A stretch of DNA of 22,946 bases, from positions 1 to 22,946 of the IMG/VR virus record IMGVR_UViG_3300035698_002593; one strand, 5' to 3'. The position numbers were made by a program, and so were the translations under genes. The notes under the pieces were generated by a model. The model was not told the origin of the DNA, did no database searches, and saw only the letters and a program-made list of their open reading frames with translations. The stretch comes from a virus. Position 1 is the stretch's first letter. Every line of letters starts with the position of its first letter. Shown piece by piece: positions 7,728-15,900 of the stretch.

Positions 7728-8855
7728 TTAATTATCGAGTCCGTCTGCTTCCGGTGTTCCGGTCGTGCTGAACCGTATGCACTGATCGATTGTATTCCAT
7801 GACGGAAACGCATTGATTTCACCCTTTGTCCATTCAACCACGGGATCCGCAGTTGACCAACGACTGATCAGGACATTACCGGCTTTTGCCTGTATGACTT
7901 GCTCAGGCGGATTAGTTTCTTCGGCGATAGGCGCGGAATACATGTCGCCGAGTCTCAACGACGGTACGCCGAGAACATACTCAGTTACCCACGGATCCAC
8001 GTTTGTTTTGCTGTACGTCTCATCCTCGAGCGTTACCGACTGATCGATGATCATGATGTTCGGCAAACCCTGTGCAGTCAGTGCGCTGTTAATCGCACCG
8101 ATTGACGGACGCGGTTGTAATAGTTCGGATGAGATCTTTCCTGCGTAACCGGTGTACGGTATGACAAGCTGCTTCATCTGATCGGTCACTGCCATCCGGA
8201 TGAATGTTGCGTTGTTCATGATCAGCCATTCGAGTTTGAACCCGAGTGCCTTTGCGGACGCAACGATGTTCTCGATGTCAGTCAAAGGTTTTGGATTGCT
8301 CGATGTGGCATTTGACCATACGCGCGTTGCTGTACCGGATGCGATCTTCAACTTATTCGTCGCAGGCATACCGAAATCGATATTGTCAACCGTGATCACA
8401 CCGTTGTTGTTTGATTTTGTCAGCGCAACGTTACCCTGAGACATCGCCTGTAATGCGATCCATTCGAGACGCGCATTCACACCGGTACCGCAAAAGTCAA
8501 CATCGTCATATACCAGATTTAGTATCGCCTGCTCATCCGGTGATGCCTGTCCCGATAATATGTTATACTCATTGATGTCAGACTCCGTCATCTTGCGTTT
8601 CAACTTAATCGCAGGAATGTCTCCGGAGATCTTGCCGACTGTCTTTCTTGATTTCTCAGGCGCAGACACATCATACGCCACAACATCACCGGCAACAGGT
8701 CGCCCTGTACTTCCGATCAACGTTTCATACTTCAACGACAGTGTCGGTTTCCATGGGAAGAACCGATTAAACAGAAACGGTTCGCCGTATGTTCGCTGAT
8801 CCACAAACGCCTGCACGACTCCGGTGTCGAGTTGTTTGATAATAGATTTTTCCAT
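7728..8855 (-). CDS. Major capsid protein, lambda gpE / phage major capsid E family
   Basis: This 375-residue protein has the hallmarks of the major capsid E family: an N-terminal RTYGEPFLFNRFFPWKPTLS segment, where aromatic residues precede a strand matching the family's FP......T..V..E, and then APEKSRKTVGKISGDIPAIK followed by the helix with TESDINEYN. A later helix LEWLIMNNATFIRM and the stretch ending VDPWVTEYVLGVP fit the A-domain. Its length is close to lambda gpE (about 340). The SD GGGAG lies nine bases before the ATG. The gene follows scaffold and decoration genes and precedes connectors. It would form the HK97-fold icosahedral shell. Confidence 0.9.
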   Translation of the reverse strand: MEKSIIKQLDTGVVQAFVDQRTYGEPFLFNRFFPWKPTLSLKYETLIGSTGRPVAGDVVAYDVSAPEKSRKTVGKISGDIPAIKLKRKMTESDINEYNILSGQASPDEQAILNLVYDDVDFCGTGVNARLEWIALQAMSQGNVALTKSNNNGVITVDNIDFGMPATNKLKIASGTATRVWSNATSSNPKPLTDIENIVASAKALGFKLEWLIMNNATFIRMAVTDQMKQLVIPYTGYAGKISSELLQPRPSIGAINSALTAQGLPNIMIIDQSVTLEDETYSKTNVDPWVTEYVLGVPSLRLGDMYSAPIAEETNPPEQVIQAKAGNVLISRWSTADPVVEWTKGEINAFPSWNTIDQCIRFSTTGTPEADGLDN

Positions 8856-8926
8856 GCTCAGTATCTCCCAAAAATTATTTAAAATTTCAGTTTAATTTGA
8901 ACTCATTACTCGATTATTTCGATCCG

Positions 8927-9535
8927 TTAGGCAAACCGAATCCGATCTGTCAGTGAGAGTTTCGCATTCGCATACATCTTGTATGGAAGCAGACTTTCCC
9001 TGACTGTACCGCGCACGATAACGCCGACCGTGATGTTCGTATGTGCGATCCGTCCGCTGAACTCGCCGTACGTTCCGTATATGACTTCATACCGCGTAAA
9101 ACCGACCGGTGTGTATTTCTGTGCAATGTCAGTGACTTCCGTACCCTCGGATGTTGACAGATACAGTACGTCGCCGTCAAGGACAGTCATACCGGCAGTC
9201 AGCGTGATGTCATCGTTGTCTGTCGCAGTGTCATGATCAATCGCAGTAATCAGCGTTGACACGGTACCGTTACAGATGTAATCGCCGACTTTGAACACAT
9301 GCGCCTTGAGAACTTTCAGCGATGTATCCGCACTGTCCTCATACGCTTCGGCGGTTTTCTGCACATGATACAATCCGTCAGTATCGGGATCCTCCCCGAC
9401 TAACGTCCCACCGGCGATTGAATCAATGTCTGCATCGAAATCGTTGTTCAGCGTAACTCCACCGGCGATGTCCTCGAGGATGTCACCGACTATAAACAAC
9501 GCGTTTCGTGTTTCAGTTGTTCGTCTCACTTGCAT
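8927..9535 (-). CDS. Capsid decoration / head fibre-type protein
   Basis: This 202-residue protein starts at an ATG at 9535 with GGGAG eight bases upstream; an in-frame TTG at 9550 lies inside that SD region and is unlikely. It opens with MQVRRTTETRNALFIVGDIL and has acidic, Gly/Thr-rich beta segments (HVFKVGDYICNG, DDITLTAGMTVLDGDVLYL). The text GLYHVQKTAEAYED and the overall order resemble capsid-surface decoration proteins encoded just before the capsid gene in many siphophages. It likely binds the outer surface of the shell and stabilises it. No catalytic motif is visible. Confidence 0.65.
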   Translation of the reverse strand: MQVRRTTETRNALFIVGDILEDIAGGVTLNNDFDADIDSIAGGTLVGEDPDTDGLYHVQKTAEAYEDSADTSLKVLKAHVFKVGDYICNGTVSTLITAIDHDTATDNDDITLTAGMTVLDGDVLYLSTSEGTEVTDIAQKYTPVGFTRYEVIYGTYGEFSGRIAHTNITVGVIVRGTVRESLLPYKMYANAKLSLTDRIRFA

Positions 9536-9608
9536 GTTGATTTCTCCCAAAAAAAGTTATCGTTTTAAATTTTAATTTGCATTGTAATTCTGTGACCCTG
9601 CCGTACGA

Positions 9609-10535
9609 TTAAGGCGAGATCGTCAGATACACCAACGGGATCGCTTCATCGGTACCCTTAGTTGACAGGTCAAGTATTCGACCGACGTTCTGATAACCTT
9701 GTATTGCAAGTGAATCAGATGAAGCAACTGCGGTTGTAATAAAATCCAATGAGTCAAGTACGGCAACATTACCGTCACCGTAATATACAATCTCTCGTTC
9801 GCCGTATTCATTCCCACCGCCGAGCTTGCCGACGCTGAATACCGGTGTCGTTTTGCCCCACGTTTGGATCCAACAGTAAGAACCCTCATAATCTGTCACC
9901 GCACTGTTGTGAAACGGGATCATCCCGACTACTGTGCCGAGTGTCGTTTTTGCTGAGGATGACTCGACCACAATACCGGAATATATACTCGGGAAGATCC
10001 GGACAGTATCGGCAGGCAGTACAGACACGCCCAGCGGATAACGTAATGTCAAGGTGATTGAAGTATCGACCGTTCCTGTTGCGACATCATGTTCATACAC
10101 CTGTACGACATAATCGGTAAGCTGAACGCCTTTCGATATGATCACCGTACCGTTCTGCCACTTATTACGTGCGATGTTTGAAGTATATATGCCAAGTGTA
10201 GTTCCGAGTGAATCATTCAGTGTACCGGCAGTGTCGAGTTCATGTGCAAGAGTATATGTACTGTCAGCCGGATTTGCGATGACCATCTTACCGAATGCTG
10301 TTTCAGTTCCGATTCCGGTATTCGTACCAATGGACGCATACCGGAATACCTGATCACCGTATTTAAGTTTCGCCCCGATCTTGTAATTCTGTACCGAGGA
10401 CACTTCATTCGGTGTCTGCCGAATACTTGATGCCAACGTAACCACACCATCAAGCAGTACATTCTGAGCGATGACAGGAAATGCCAACACACAAGAAAAC
10501 AGCGCGACAGTTATAATTTGCATAAATTTTTTCAT
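9609..10535 (-). CDS. Capsid-associated structural protein with an N-terminal signal peptide
   Basis: This 308-residue protein starts at an ATG with a strong SD (GGGAG, nine bases upstream). Residues 1-23 form a classical Sec signal peptide: MKK, then a hydrophobic stretch ITVALFSCVLAF, then PVIAQ with a plausible cleavage after IA. The rest resembles phage decoration-type structural proteins, beginning NVLLDGVVTLASSI and containing QNYKIGAKLKYGDQVFRYA and a SYCWIQTWG segment near residue 215. Such proteins normally have no signal. No in-frame ATG lies close after the signal to give a version without it. It sits between scaffold and decoration genes. It may be exported, membrane-anchored, or assembled with the leader kept. 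The structural-family resemblance is from memory of pattern; the signal peptide is seen directly. Confidence 0.75.
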   Translation of the reverse strand: MKKFMQIITVALFSCVLAFPVIAQNVLLDGVVTLASSIRQTPNEVSSVQNYKIGAKLKYGDQVFRYASIGTNTGIGTETAFGKMVIANPADSTYTLAHELDTAGTLNDSLGTTLGIYTSNIARNKWQNGTVIISKGVQLTDYVVQVYEHDVATGTVDTSITLTLRYPLGVSVLPADTVRIFPSIYSGIVVESSSAKTTLGTVVGMIPFHNSAVTDYEGSYCWIQTWGKTTPVFSVGKLGGGNEYGEREIVYYGDGNVAVLDSLDFITTAVASSDSLAIQGYQNVGRILDLSTKGTDEAIPLVYLTISP

Positions 10536-10591
10536 TGCTTACGACTCCCTGTTAAATTGTATGATTCCTAATTATCTAAATTGTCCACGTA

Positions 10592-11422
10592 TTACGAGAC
10601 ACGCAGAACACCTGTCTGTTGCAGTTTGTCGTTCTCTTTTAGAGGTACGACATTCTGTTCTGCGACGTTACGCCTTTGCGCTTCCGCCTTTGCGTTCTCC
10701 GTACGTGCTTCCTTGCGCTCACCGGACGGTTTGATCGGTGTCATATCACCGGCAGTGATCTTTTCATTGATCTGTGTTTGCGTATGTTCCTCAAACACTT
10801 TGCCGAGTCCTGCAACCTGTTCATCCATTTTTTCCGGATCGATGTTGAAACCATCCGCCAACGACGCAGGCAGTTTCTTTTCGGCGAGCTTCTTGACAAA
10901 CAGTGTCTTTGTCTCGTTGGTTGTCATCGATTCTGTCAATGTGTTGAACCCGTTACTTAACTTGCCGACCGTTTCGGTCAACTTTGTGACTGTATCGAGT
11001 ATCCCGTCCACACGGGGATCGCCGTTCTTGTCGGTGTTTTTGTTCACGTCAGGATCTCCATTGTTGTTGTCAGTATTGTTATCACCCTTACCCTTACCAT
11101 CATCGCCATCGTCGGTGATCTTCAACTGTTTCTTCCAATGTAAATCACGCGTTGCAACTGCACCTGACACACGTCGATCCGTTTCGGATGTGAGTCTGTT
11201 TTCATGCCAATCTTTCAGTCCTAAAGACTCGAGCAGACCGAGTGCTGATTCGTCAGTGATGCCGGTGTTCCCTGTATCAAACTCTTTAACCTTGCCGACT
11301 GTTGACTTGACGAAATCAGGTATCTCCGTTTCGCTTTTAACTTTGTCCTGTAATAATTCTGCGAGTCCCTCGGGTAAACCGGCTTCCTTTAAAGCCTTTT
11401 TTAACGCATCGAGTAACGGCAT
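10592..11422 (-). CDS. Scaffolding-like protein
   Basis: This 276-residue protein is charged and mainly helical. An N-terminal helix (MPLLDALKKALKEAGLPEGL), an Asp/Asn/Gly-rich linker at about 104-137, and a helical stretch of heptad type (ILDTVTKLTETVGKLSNGF) are followed by a basic, polar C-terminus. The pattern and location, upstream of the capsid gene, are those of phage internal scaffolds such as SPP1 gp11-like proteins, which direct capsid assembly and then leave. The SD GGGAG lies seven bases before the ATG, right after the sulfotransferase stop. No protease motif is seen in it. Confidence 0.75.
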   Translation of the reverse strand: MPLLDALKKALKEAGLPEGLAELLQDKVKSETEIPDFVKSTVGKVKEFDTGNTGITDESALGLLESLGLKDWHENRLTSETDRRVSGAVATRDLHWKKQLKITDDGDDGKGKGDNNTDNNNGDPDVNKNTDKNGDPRVDGILDTVTKLTETVGKLSNGFNTLTESMTTNETKTLFVKKLAEKKLPASLADGFNIDPEKMDEQVAGLGKVFEEHTQTQINEKITAGDMTPIKPSGERKEARTENAKAEAQRRNVAEQNVVPLKENDKLQQTGVLRVS

Positions 11423-11434
11423 TGTGTTTCTCCC

Positions 11435-12145
11435 TTAGAATAAATACTTGTACCGTTCGTAAAAGTGTTTCGCGACCGGTGCATGTTTGAGTATTGCTCG
11501 TTCTATCTCGTACAGTCCCACTGACGGCACGTTACCGTCACGAACGGTGACTTGTTCGTCTGATGGTTCTGCGTTGATTATACCGGCAATACGGTGAAAT
11601 AGATTTTGAGGATCTGCGATCAGTTCCTCGTATTTGATTAAGTGGATGTGATCGATGTATTGTGCGATGATTGATGCCTGTGCGTTCCAAATTTCCGCTT
11701 GCATTGTCAGTGTGTCGGATGTCTTGAAAGGGAATTGTCTGTATCGGGGATCCGTACTCGGATTGTGTTCGTTCAGTCCTGTACATTCGGATGATCTCCA
11801 TGATTTGATCGTGTACGCAGGATCCCGTACGACAACGAACACCGTGAAACATTTCTCGATAATACGATCAAGATGAATCAAATACGGCACGTTGACCTTT
11901 AAGATCACCGTTACGTTCTCATCGAACGGTTTATTGAACACAACTGACCGCTGAGTATTGTTGACATTGTACGGTAACGCACGACTAGACAGGATGTTCC
12001 TGCGGATGTGATGGAACGCCTGAGATAACATCGCCACGTTGTATACGACTTCATTGAAACAGATCGTGTTCTTGTACGTGTTCAACACTTTCGCGATGAT
12101 TGATGTGCCTGATCTCGGGACCCCTGTGATTACGACGTTCTGCAT
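11435..12145 (-). CDS. Sulfotransferase family protein
   Basis: This 236-residue protein has a P-loop-like PAPS-binding motif at residues 8-15 (GVPRSGTS), the 5'-phosphosulfate loop of the sulfotransferase family, and a second motif RDP at 107-109 with a serine at 115, matching the 3'-phosphate binding site. The downstream HLIKYEELIADPQNLFHRIA segment fits the family's YE.L..DP....... pattern. The enzyme would transfer sulfate from PAPS to a hydroxyl or amine acceptor; the acceptor is unknown. The start at 12145 is chosen because AGGG lies eight bases upstream. It sits in the head operon between a small protein and the scaffold, which is unusual. The family assignment is strong. Confidence 0.85.
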   Translation of the reverse strand: MQNVVITGVPRSGTSIIAKVLNTYKNTICFNEVVYNVAMLSQAFHHIRRNILSSRALPYNVNNTQRSVVFNKPFDENVTVILKVNVPYLIHLDRIIEKCFTVFVVVRDPAYTIKSWRSSECTGLNEHNPSTDPRYRQFPFKTSDTLTMQAEIWNAQASIIAQYIDHIHLIKYEELIADPQNLFHRIAGIINAEPSDEQVTVRDGNVPSVGLYEIERAILKHAPVAKHFYERYKYLF

Positions 12146-12162
12146 ACTTGTACCCTGTGTGA

Positions 12163-12492
12163 TTAGATCGCGCATGGTGTGACGCGTTCGACCTTAACCG
12201 GAAATATTCTGTTTGATACGTTCAGCACATACACGATGCCGAGCTTGATGTCCGTATCAACACACACACCATTGAACTGTAATTCTGTGAGTTCCTTGTC
12301 TCTATATACTGACACGCCCATACTGCAATGAATCTCCGGAATGTGTATCGGCGGTTTGTTCGGTTTCGCATCTGACGTTCCCTGCCCTGACGGTAATCCT
12401 GCCGGTACAACTTCTGCCGAGTTGTCTGTCAGATCCGCTTTCCGTGCTGATGCATGTTTCGCGCCTGACTTCGTTGCTCGCTGCTGTGCCAT
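12163..12492 (-). CDS. Small basic head-operon protein of unknown function
   Basis: This 109-residue protein starts at an ATG at 12492 with AGGA eight bases upstream; an in-frame start at 12579 lacks an SD and would run through the promoter region. The N-terminal 55 residues are basic, Ala/Ser/Pro-rich and likely disordered (MAQQRATKSGAKHASARKAD). The C-terminal half is beta-like, with GVSVYRDKELTELQFNGV and a VLNVSNRIFPVKVERV stretch. It is the first gene after the putative promoter at 12551-12579 and begins the head operon. I do not recognise the family. Confidence 0.75.
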   Translation of the reverse strand: MAQQRATKSGAKHASARKADLTDNSAEVVPAGLPSGQGTSDAKPNKPPIHIPEIHCSMGVSVYRDKELTELQFNGVCVDTDIKLGIVYVLNVSNRIFPVKVERVTPCAI

Positions 12493-12550
12493 TGTGTTTG
12501 TCCTCGTGATAATTGATGTGAAATTAATGTCAATAGAATAATTTTTTGCG

Positions 12551-12579
12551 AATGTACAAACAAAAATGTTAGCAGTCAA
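12551..12579 (-). promoter_or_regulatory. Putative promoter for the head operon (TTGACT-17-TACATT)
   Basis: Minus-strand TTGACT (12579-12574) and TACATT (12556-12551) are separated by 17 bases, a sigma-70-like arrangement in a 98-base gap between a stop and the next gene. The -10 box TACATT is identical to that of the element before the terminase genes. A second pair, TTGACA (12534-12529) and TATCAC (12511-12506), lies nearer the gene, but its start would fall inside the ribosome-binding site, so I do not favour it. Confidence 0.5.
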
Positions 12580-12590
12580 GAACTTTATTC

Positions 12591-12815
12591 TTAGCCGGTG
12601 CTAACATTCGCACGTATAGGTCGTTCAAACACATACATACCCACTTGTCTGCGTGTCGGTTTCGTATGCGGTTTATTAAAGATCATAATATCTTCCGGAA
12701 TGCCACGCGGATATGCAAGACACCGTTCACTTGCATTTTCCTTGTCCCCATGTTCGGGAATGTATTGATATAAATGTTTACAGAAATAACAGTCCGGTCT
12801 TCTGCCTGTTGTCAT
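12591..12815 (-). CDS. Small Cys-containing conserved-type phage protein
   Basis: This 74-residue protein starts at an ATG after AGGGTGACATC. It has CYFCKHL, a later single Cys in RCLAYPRGIPEDI, and a His-containing HTKPTRRQVGMYVFE end. The C-x2-C....C-x-A/P-x-P-x-GIP pattern is familiar from small phage proteins found next to portal/MuF genes, where it probably binds a metal ion. Its function is unknown. The stop lies just upstream of the putative head-operon promoter, so it may end the first transcription unit. Confidence 0.75.
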   Translation of the reverse strand: MTTGRRPDCYFCKHLYQYIPEHGDKENASERCLAYPRGIPEDIMIFNKPHTKPTRRQVGMYVFERPIRANVSTG

Positions 12816-12819
12816 GATG

Positions 12820-12957
12820 TCACCCTATTTCAAGTGTAAAGTTTTTTCCTGTGATCACTATTGTCTCCGGTACTCCCGAAAACGTTTTCATCTTCGTAAC
12901 CGGCAGTGTGCGTGGCATTACTTTATGTTTCACACCCTTCTTGCCGAAATGTTTCAC
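12820..12957 (-). CDS. Small ORF between MuF protein and the 74-residue protein
   Basis: A 45-residue reading frame begins at a GTG three bases after the MuF stop and ends two bases before the ATG of the next gene. Its sequence starts VKHFGKKGVKHKVMPRTL and continues KMKTFSGVPETIVITGKN with a beta-like end (FTLEIG), so it looks coding rather than random, and it fills the gap exactly. Alternative starts in the same frame are a CTG at 12963 and a GTG at 12972; none has a perfect SD, though CAGGAAG lies upstream. Translation by reinitiation after the MuF stop is likely. The function is unknown. Confidence 0.55.
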   Translation of the reverse strand: MKHFGKKGVKHKVMPRTLPVTKMKTFSGVPETIVITGKNFTLEIG

Positions 12958-12959
12958 GA

Positions 12960-15900
12960 TCAGATCATACACTTCCTGCGCGGTTTAACTGCTTTCGGAC
13001 GGACACCGCCCTTCTGTGTCATAACCTTGACCATGTCATCGCCGAGTTCCTGTATCCATGTCGGAAACTTTGCTTTGTTATACCGTGGATCCGTCACGGT
13101 TGTGAATAACTGTTTGAAGAAATCTTCCTTGTACGTTGTGCTTATCGACAGGTCATGCGATGATTTGTGAAGATTCCACTGCTTATCAACCTTCTTGAAA
13201 AACTGACCGACCTTCGTTCTTGTGTTTGCTTTCTCCATCCATTCATATAGTTTCCCCGAATACCGGTACCGGATTTCCGATTCAAGACCGTTCAACTTCC
13301 GCGCGTTCTCCATTCCTGCTTTCGGAATATTGCCCCGACTATTCTTCCACTTTAATGATTCGACTGTGTGTCTGTTTGCGTATACATGAACTGTTCCATC
13401 TTGAAGATCTGCAAGCGTACGACCGGCACGGATTTCCTTGTTTTGAAGTATCACGTTCAGATCATAATTATTTTTCGTGATGTCTCTGAATACCTTATTG
13501 TTCATATTGCCGTTGATTGCATTCTGTGTGTCAGTCCATTGCTGTGCCGGTATATTATCGAACGCACTTTGGTTCCCGTCATACATTCGATCGTCAAACT
13601 TTTCCTTCTGCTTCAACCAATAATCATTCTGCTTTGTTGCACTTGCCTTGAAATCAGCATCCAACTGTCCTTTACCGTCAACCTTACGCCACGCACCGGC
13701 ACGACTATTCTGCGGTAATGTCTGCACGTTATGTTCGATCGCCCACCGTTCCGCGCTGTGTATGTCACCGAAATACGGTTGACCGACTCGTTTGATGTCT
13801 GACGATGCGACTCTAAATTTATTATAATCGTCATCCGCCGGTTTCTTGAGGAAATTCTTCCGCGTCACGCCCTGCAAATGCAACGGCGAGATCCCATCCA
13901 ACACACGACCCTGCAACTGCATCTCACCATCAAGGTTCTTCATGAAGTACGGTTTCGATTTCCACCTGTCGAACTGCGGTTTGTGTGCGGTCAGATACGA
14001 CTGCGCTCGGCCAGGGATTCTACGTATCGGTGAACGTGGATTCAAATTACCGGACTTCATCATGTCGATAAACTCGTCTGGCGAACTCATGATCGATGTT
14101 GATTGACAGATGCAATTCGATCCCCAGACACACTTACCGTTTCTGCGTGTATAGATAATATGATTCTCTGCTATCTCTACATCATATACGTAATCATTAT
14201 AATCAACCTTTTCTTTATTGAATTGATTAGCATATTGAGAGTAACAGTCACGAACAACCCATTGATCATGATTGATTTTATATGTTCCATTTCTAAAAAC
14301 AGACATCTTATCCTTAGTATTGTACAATTTAAATGACGGATGGTGTCCTATTTTAAGTATTAATTCGCCAAGATCATCAGCAATTCGTTTTGATGAAGTT
14401 GAAAATGTTCTTTCTGTTCTAAAATTCCCACCTTTCCAATTATTGCTTTTTCTGAATGACCCGTCGCCTAAACAAAAAGCATTGAGGAAAATATCGATAT
14501 GATTTACCTTTAATTCTTTAATTTCTTCTGGAATGTATTTCTCAGAAGATTTTCCGAACTGTTTCAAGTATAACCAGAAATCTTTGTCGTAAAAACTAAA
14601 CCCAATTTTATGTGCGGTAACTCTAAACGGTAATCTTCTTAAACAATCAGCTATTTTCCGATAATTCTCAGAATTAACTTTCTTATCCTGACTAACCATT
14701 ACAGCATATTTTCTGCTTGTACTGCCCTCGCTAAGATAGTAACCGAGGAACTCGCAATACAATTTGACAGGTAACTTATACTGTCCGATCTGTATGTGTT
14801 TTTTATCTTCTCCCTTCCATTTTGATGAACGGTACAATCTGTAATGAGTAGAATAAACATTCCTGCCTTTTGTGTAATACATTTTCTTACAATATTCTTT
14901 GGCAGGCATTTCGTGTAATTTATTATCTCTCTCATAAAAACTTACCATCTTATGGTCCGGCGTAACCATCATGTCTAATGAACGGCTATGAAAGCGAATC
15001 ATTTTCCCTTTATAACGGTATTTGATTTTGCAAATAATTGATGAATATTCGAGATTCTTCGTATCAGGATTAAGACTTAAGATTAAATCTGTCTTATTCA
15101 AGTCACGAAAAGTCTTCCAACCGTGATCAGTATATACTTCGGTTTCTTTATCATAACACACCGGATGCCAACCCTCAAACAGAAACCCTTTCGGATAGTC
15201 ACCGACCATTGCATCACATATATCAACCATCGGATGACTCGCAGACAGATCGATGTGAATGCCACGTACAAACGGCAGATCCCTGCGCCGTTGGAAGTCC
15301 GCATTGTGAAATGCCATATTGACCTCAGTACGTACGAGTCTCGTCGCCTGATACGCGATGTTCCGCTTCGGTAGTAACTTGCCTGCGTACTTGATCGGCT
15401 TGCCTGCGATGTACTTCTCGAGTTTCTTTGCTGTCGTGAACACATCCGCACCGGTTGTGATTCCTGATGCGAGGAACACTTCCATCTGATCACGAGTCGC
15501 CTGACCGACTTTCCACACGCGATCTGACAGACTCAGTCCGCCCTTACGCCGATTGAAGAACTGATTCAACGCAGGCGTGTTGAAATGTGTCATCGCTTTG
15601 CTGAGTCGTCCGGACGCGTTCGTCCCTCGGATGTAATGATTGACAATCATGTCGTTCTTTTTGTTTGCAAATCCCCAATGATCACGGATTCCGCCGGTTA
15701 ATATATGATCGAACTCATTGCTCAACTCACCGATCGCCGATGCGACGTTCTTCTCGAGCATACGATGCCGTCGCAAAAACCCTGACGCGTTATGTTCTGT
15801 AATACCGGCGGTCAGGTACTTGTATCGCGATGACTTGATCAGATCCCGACTGATCTGTTTGAACACCTGATCGATCTCACGGTTCCGTCGTAAGATCTCG

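Noticed and set aside
8856-8926. A weak promoter-like pair in the AT-rich gap before the capsid gene
   Set aside because: Matches are poor and the AT-rich composition makes chance boxes likely.
10581-11438. A 285-residue plus-strand frame opposite the scaffold gene
   Set aside because: It mirrors the scaffold gene, is Ser/Val/Pro-rich as antisense frames often are, and no family motif is visible; the minus-strand gene has an SD and fits the operon.
12506-12534. A second promoter-like pair TTGACA / TATCAC before the 109-residue gene
   Set aside because: Spacing is good, but the transcript would begin within the SD of the gene, so the upstream pair is preferred.
12588-12605. A possible terminator after the 74-residue gene (AAGAA/TTCTT hairpin)
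   Set aside because: The five-base AT-rich stem is too weak and the T-run is not adjacent to it.
14699-14935. A minus-strand 78-codon frame inside the intein
   Set aside because: It is a shadow of the intein frame; the intein motifs are in the main frame.
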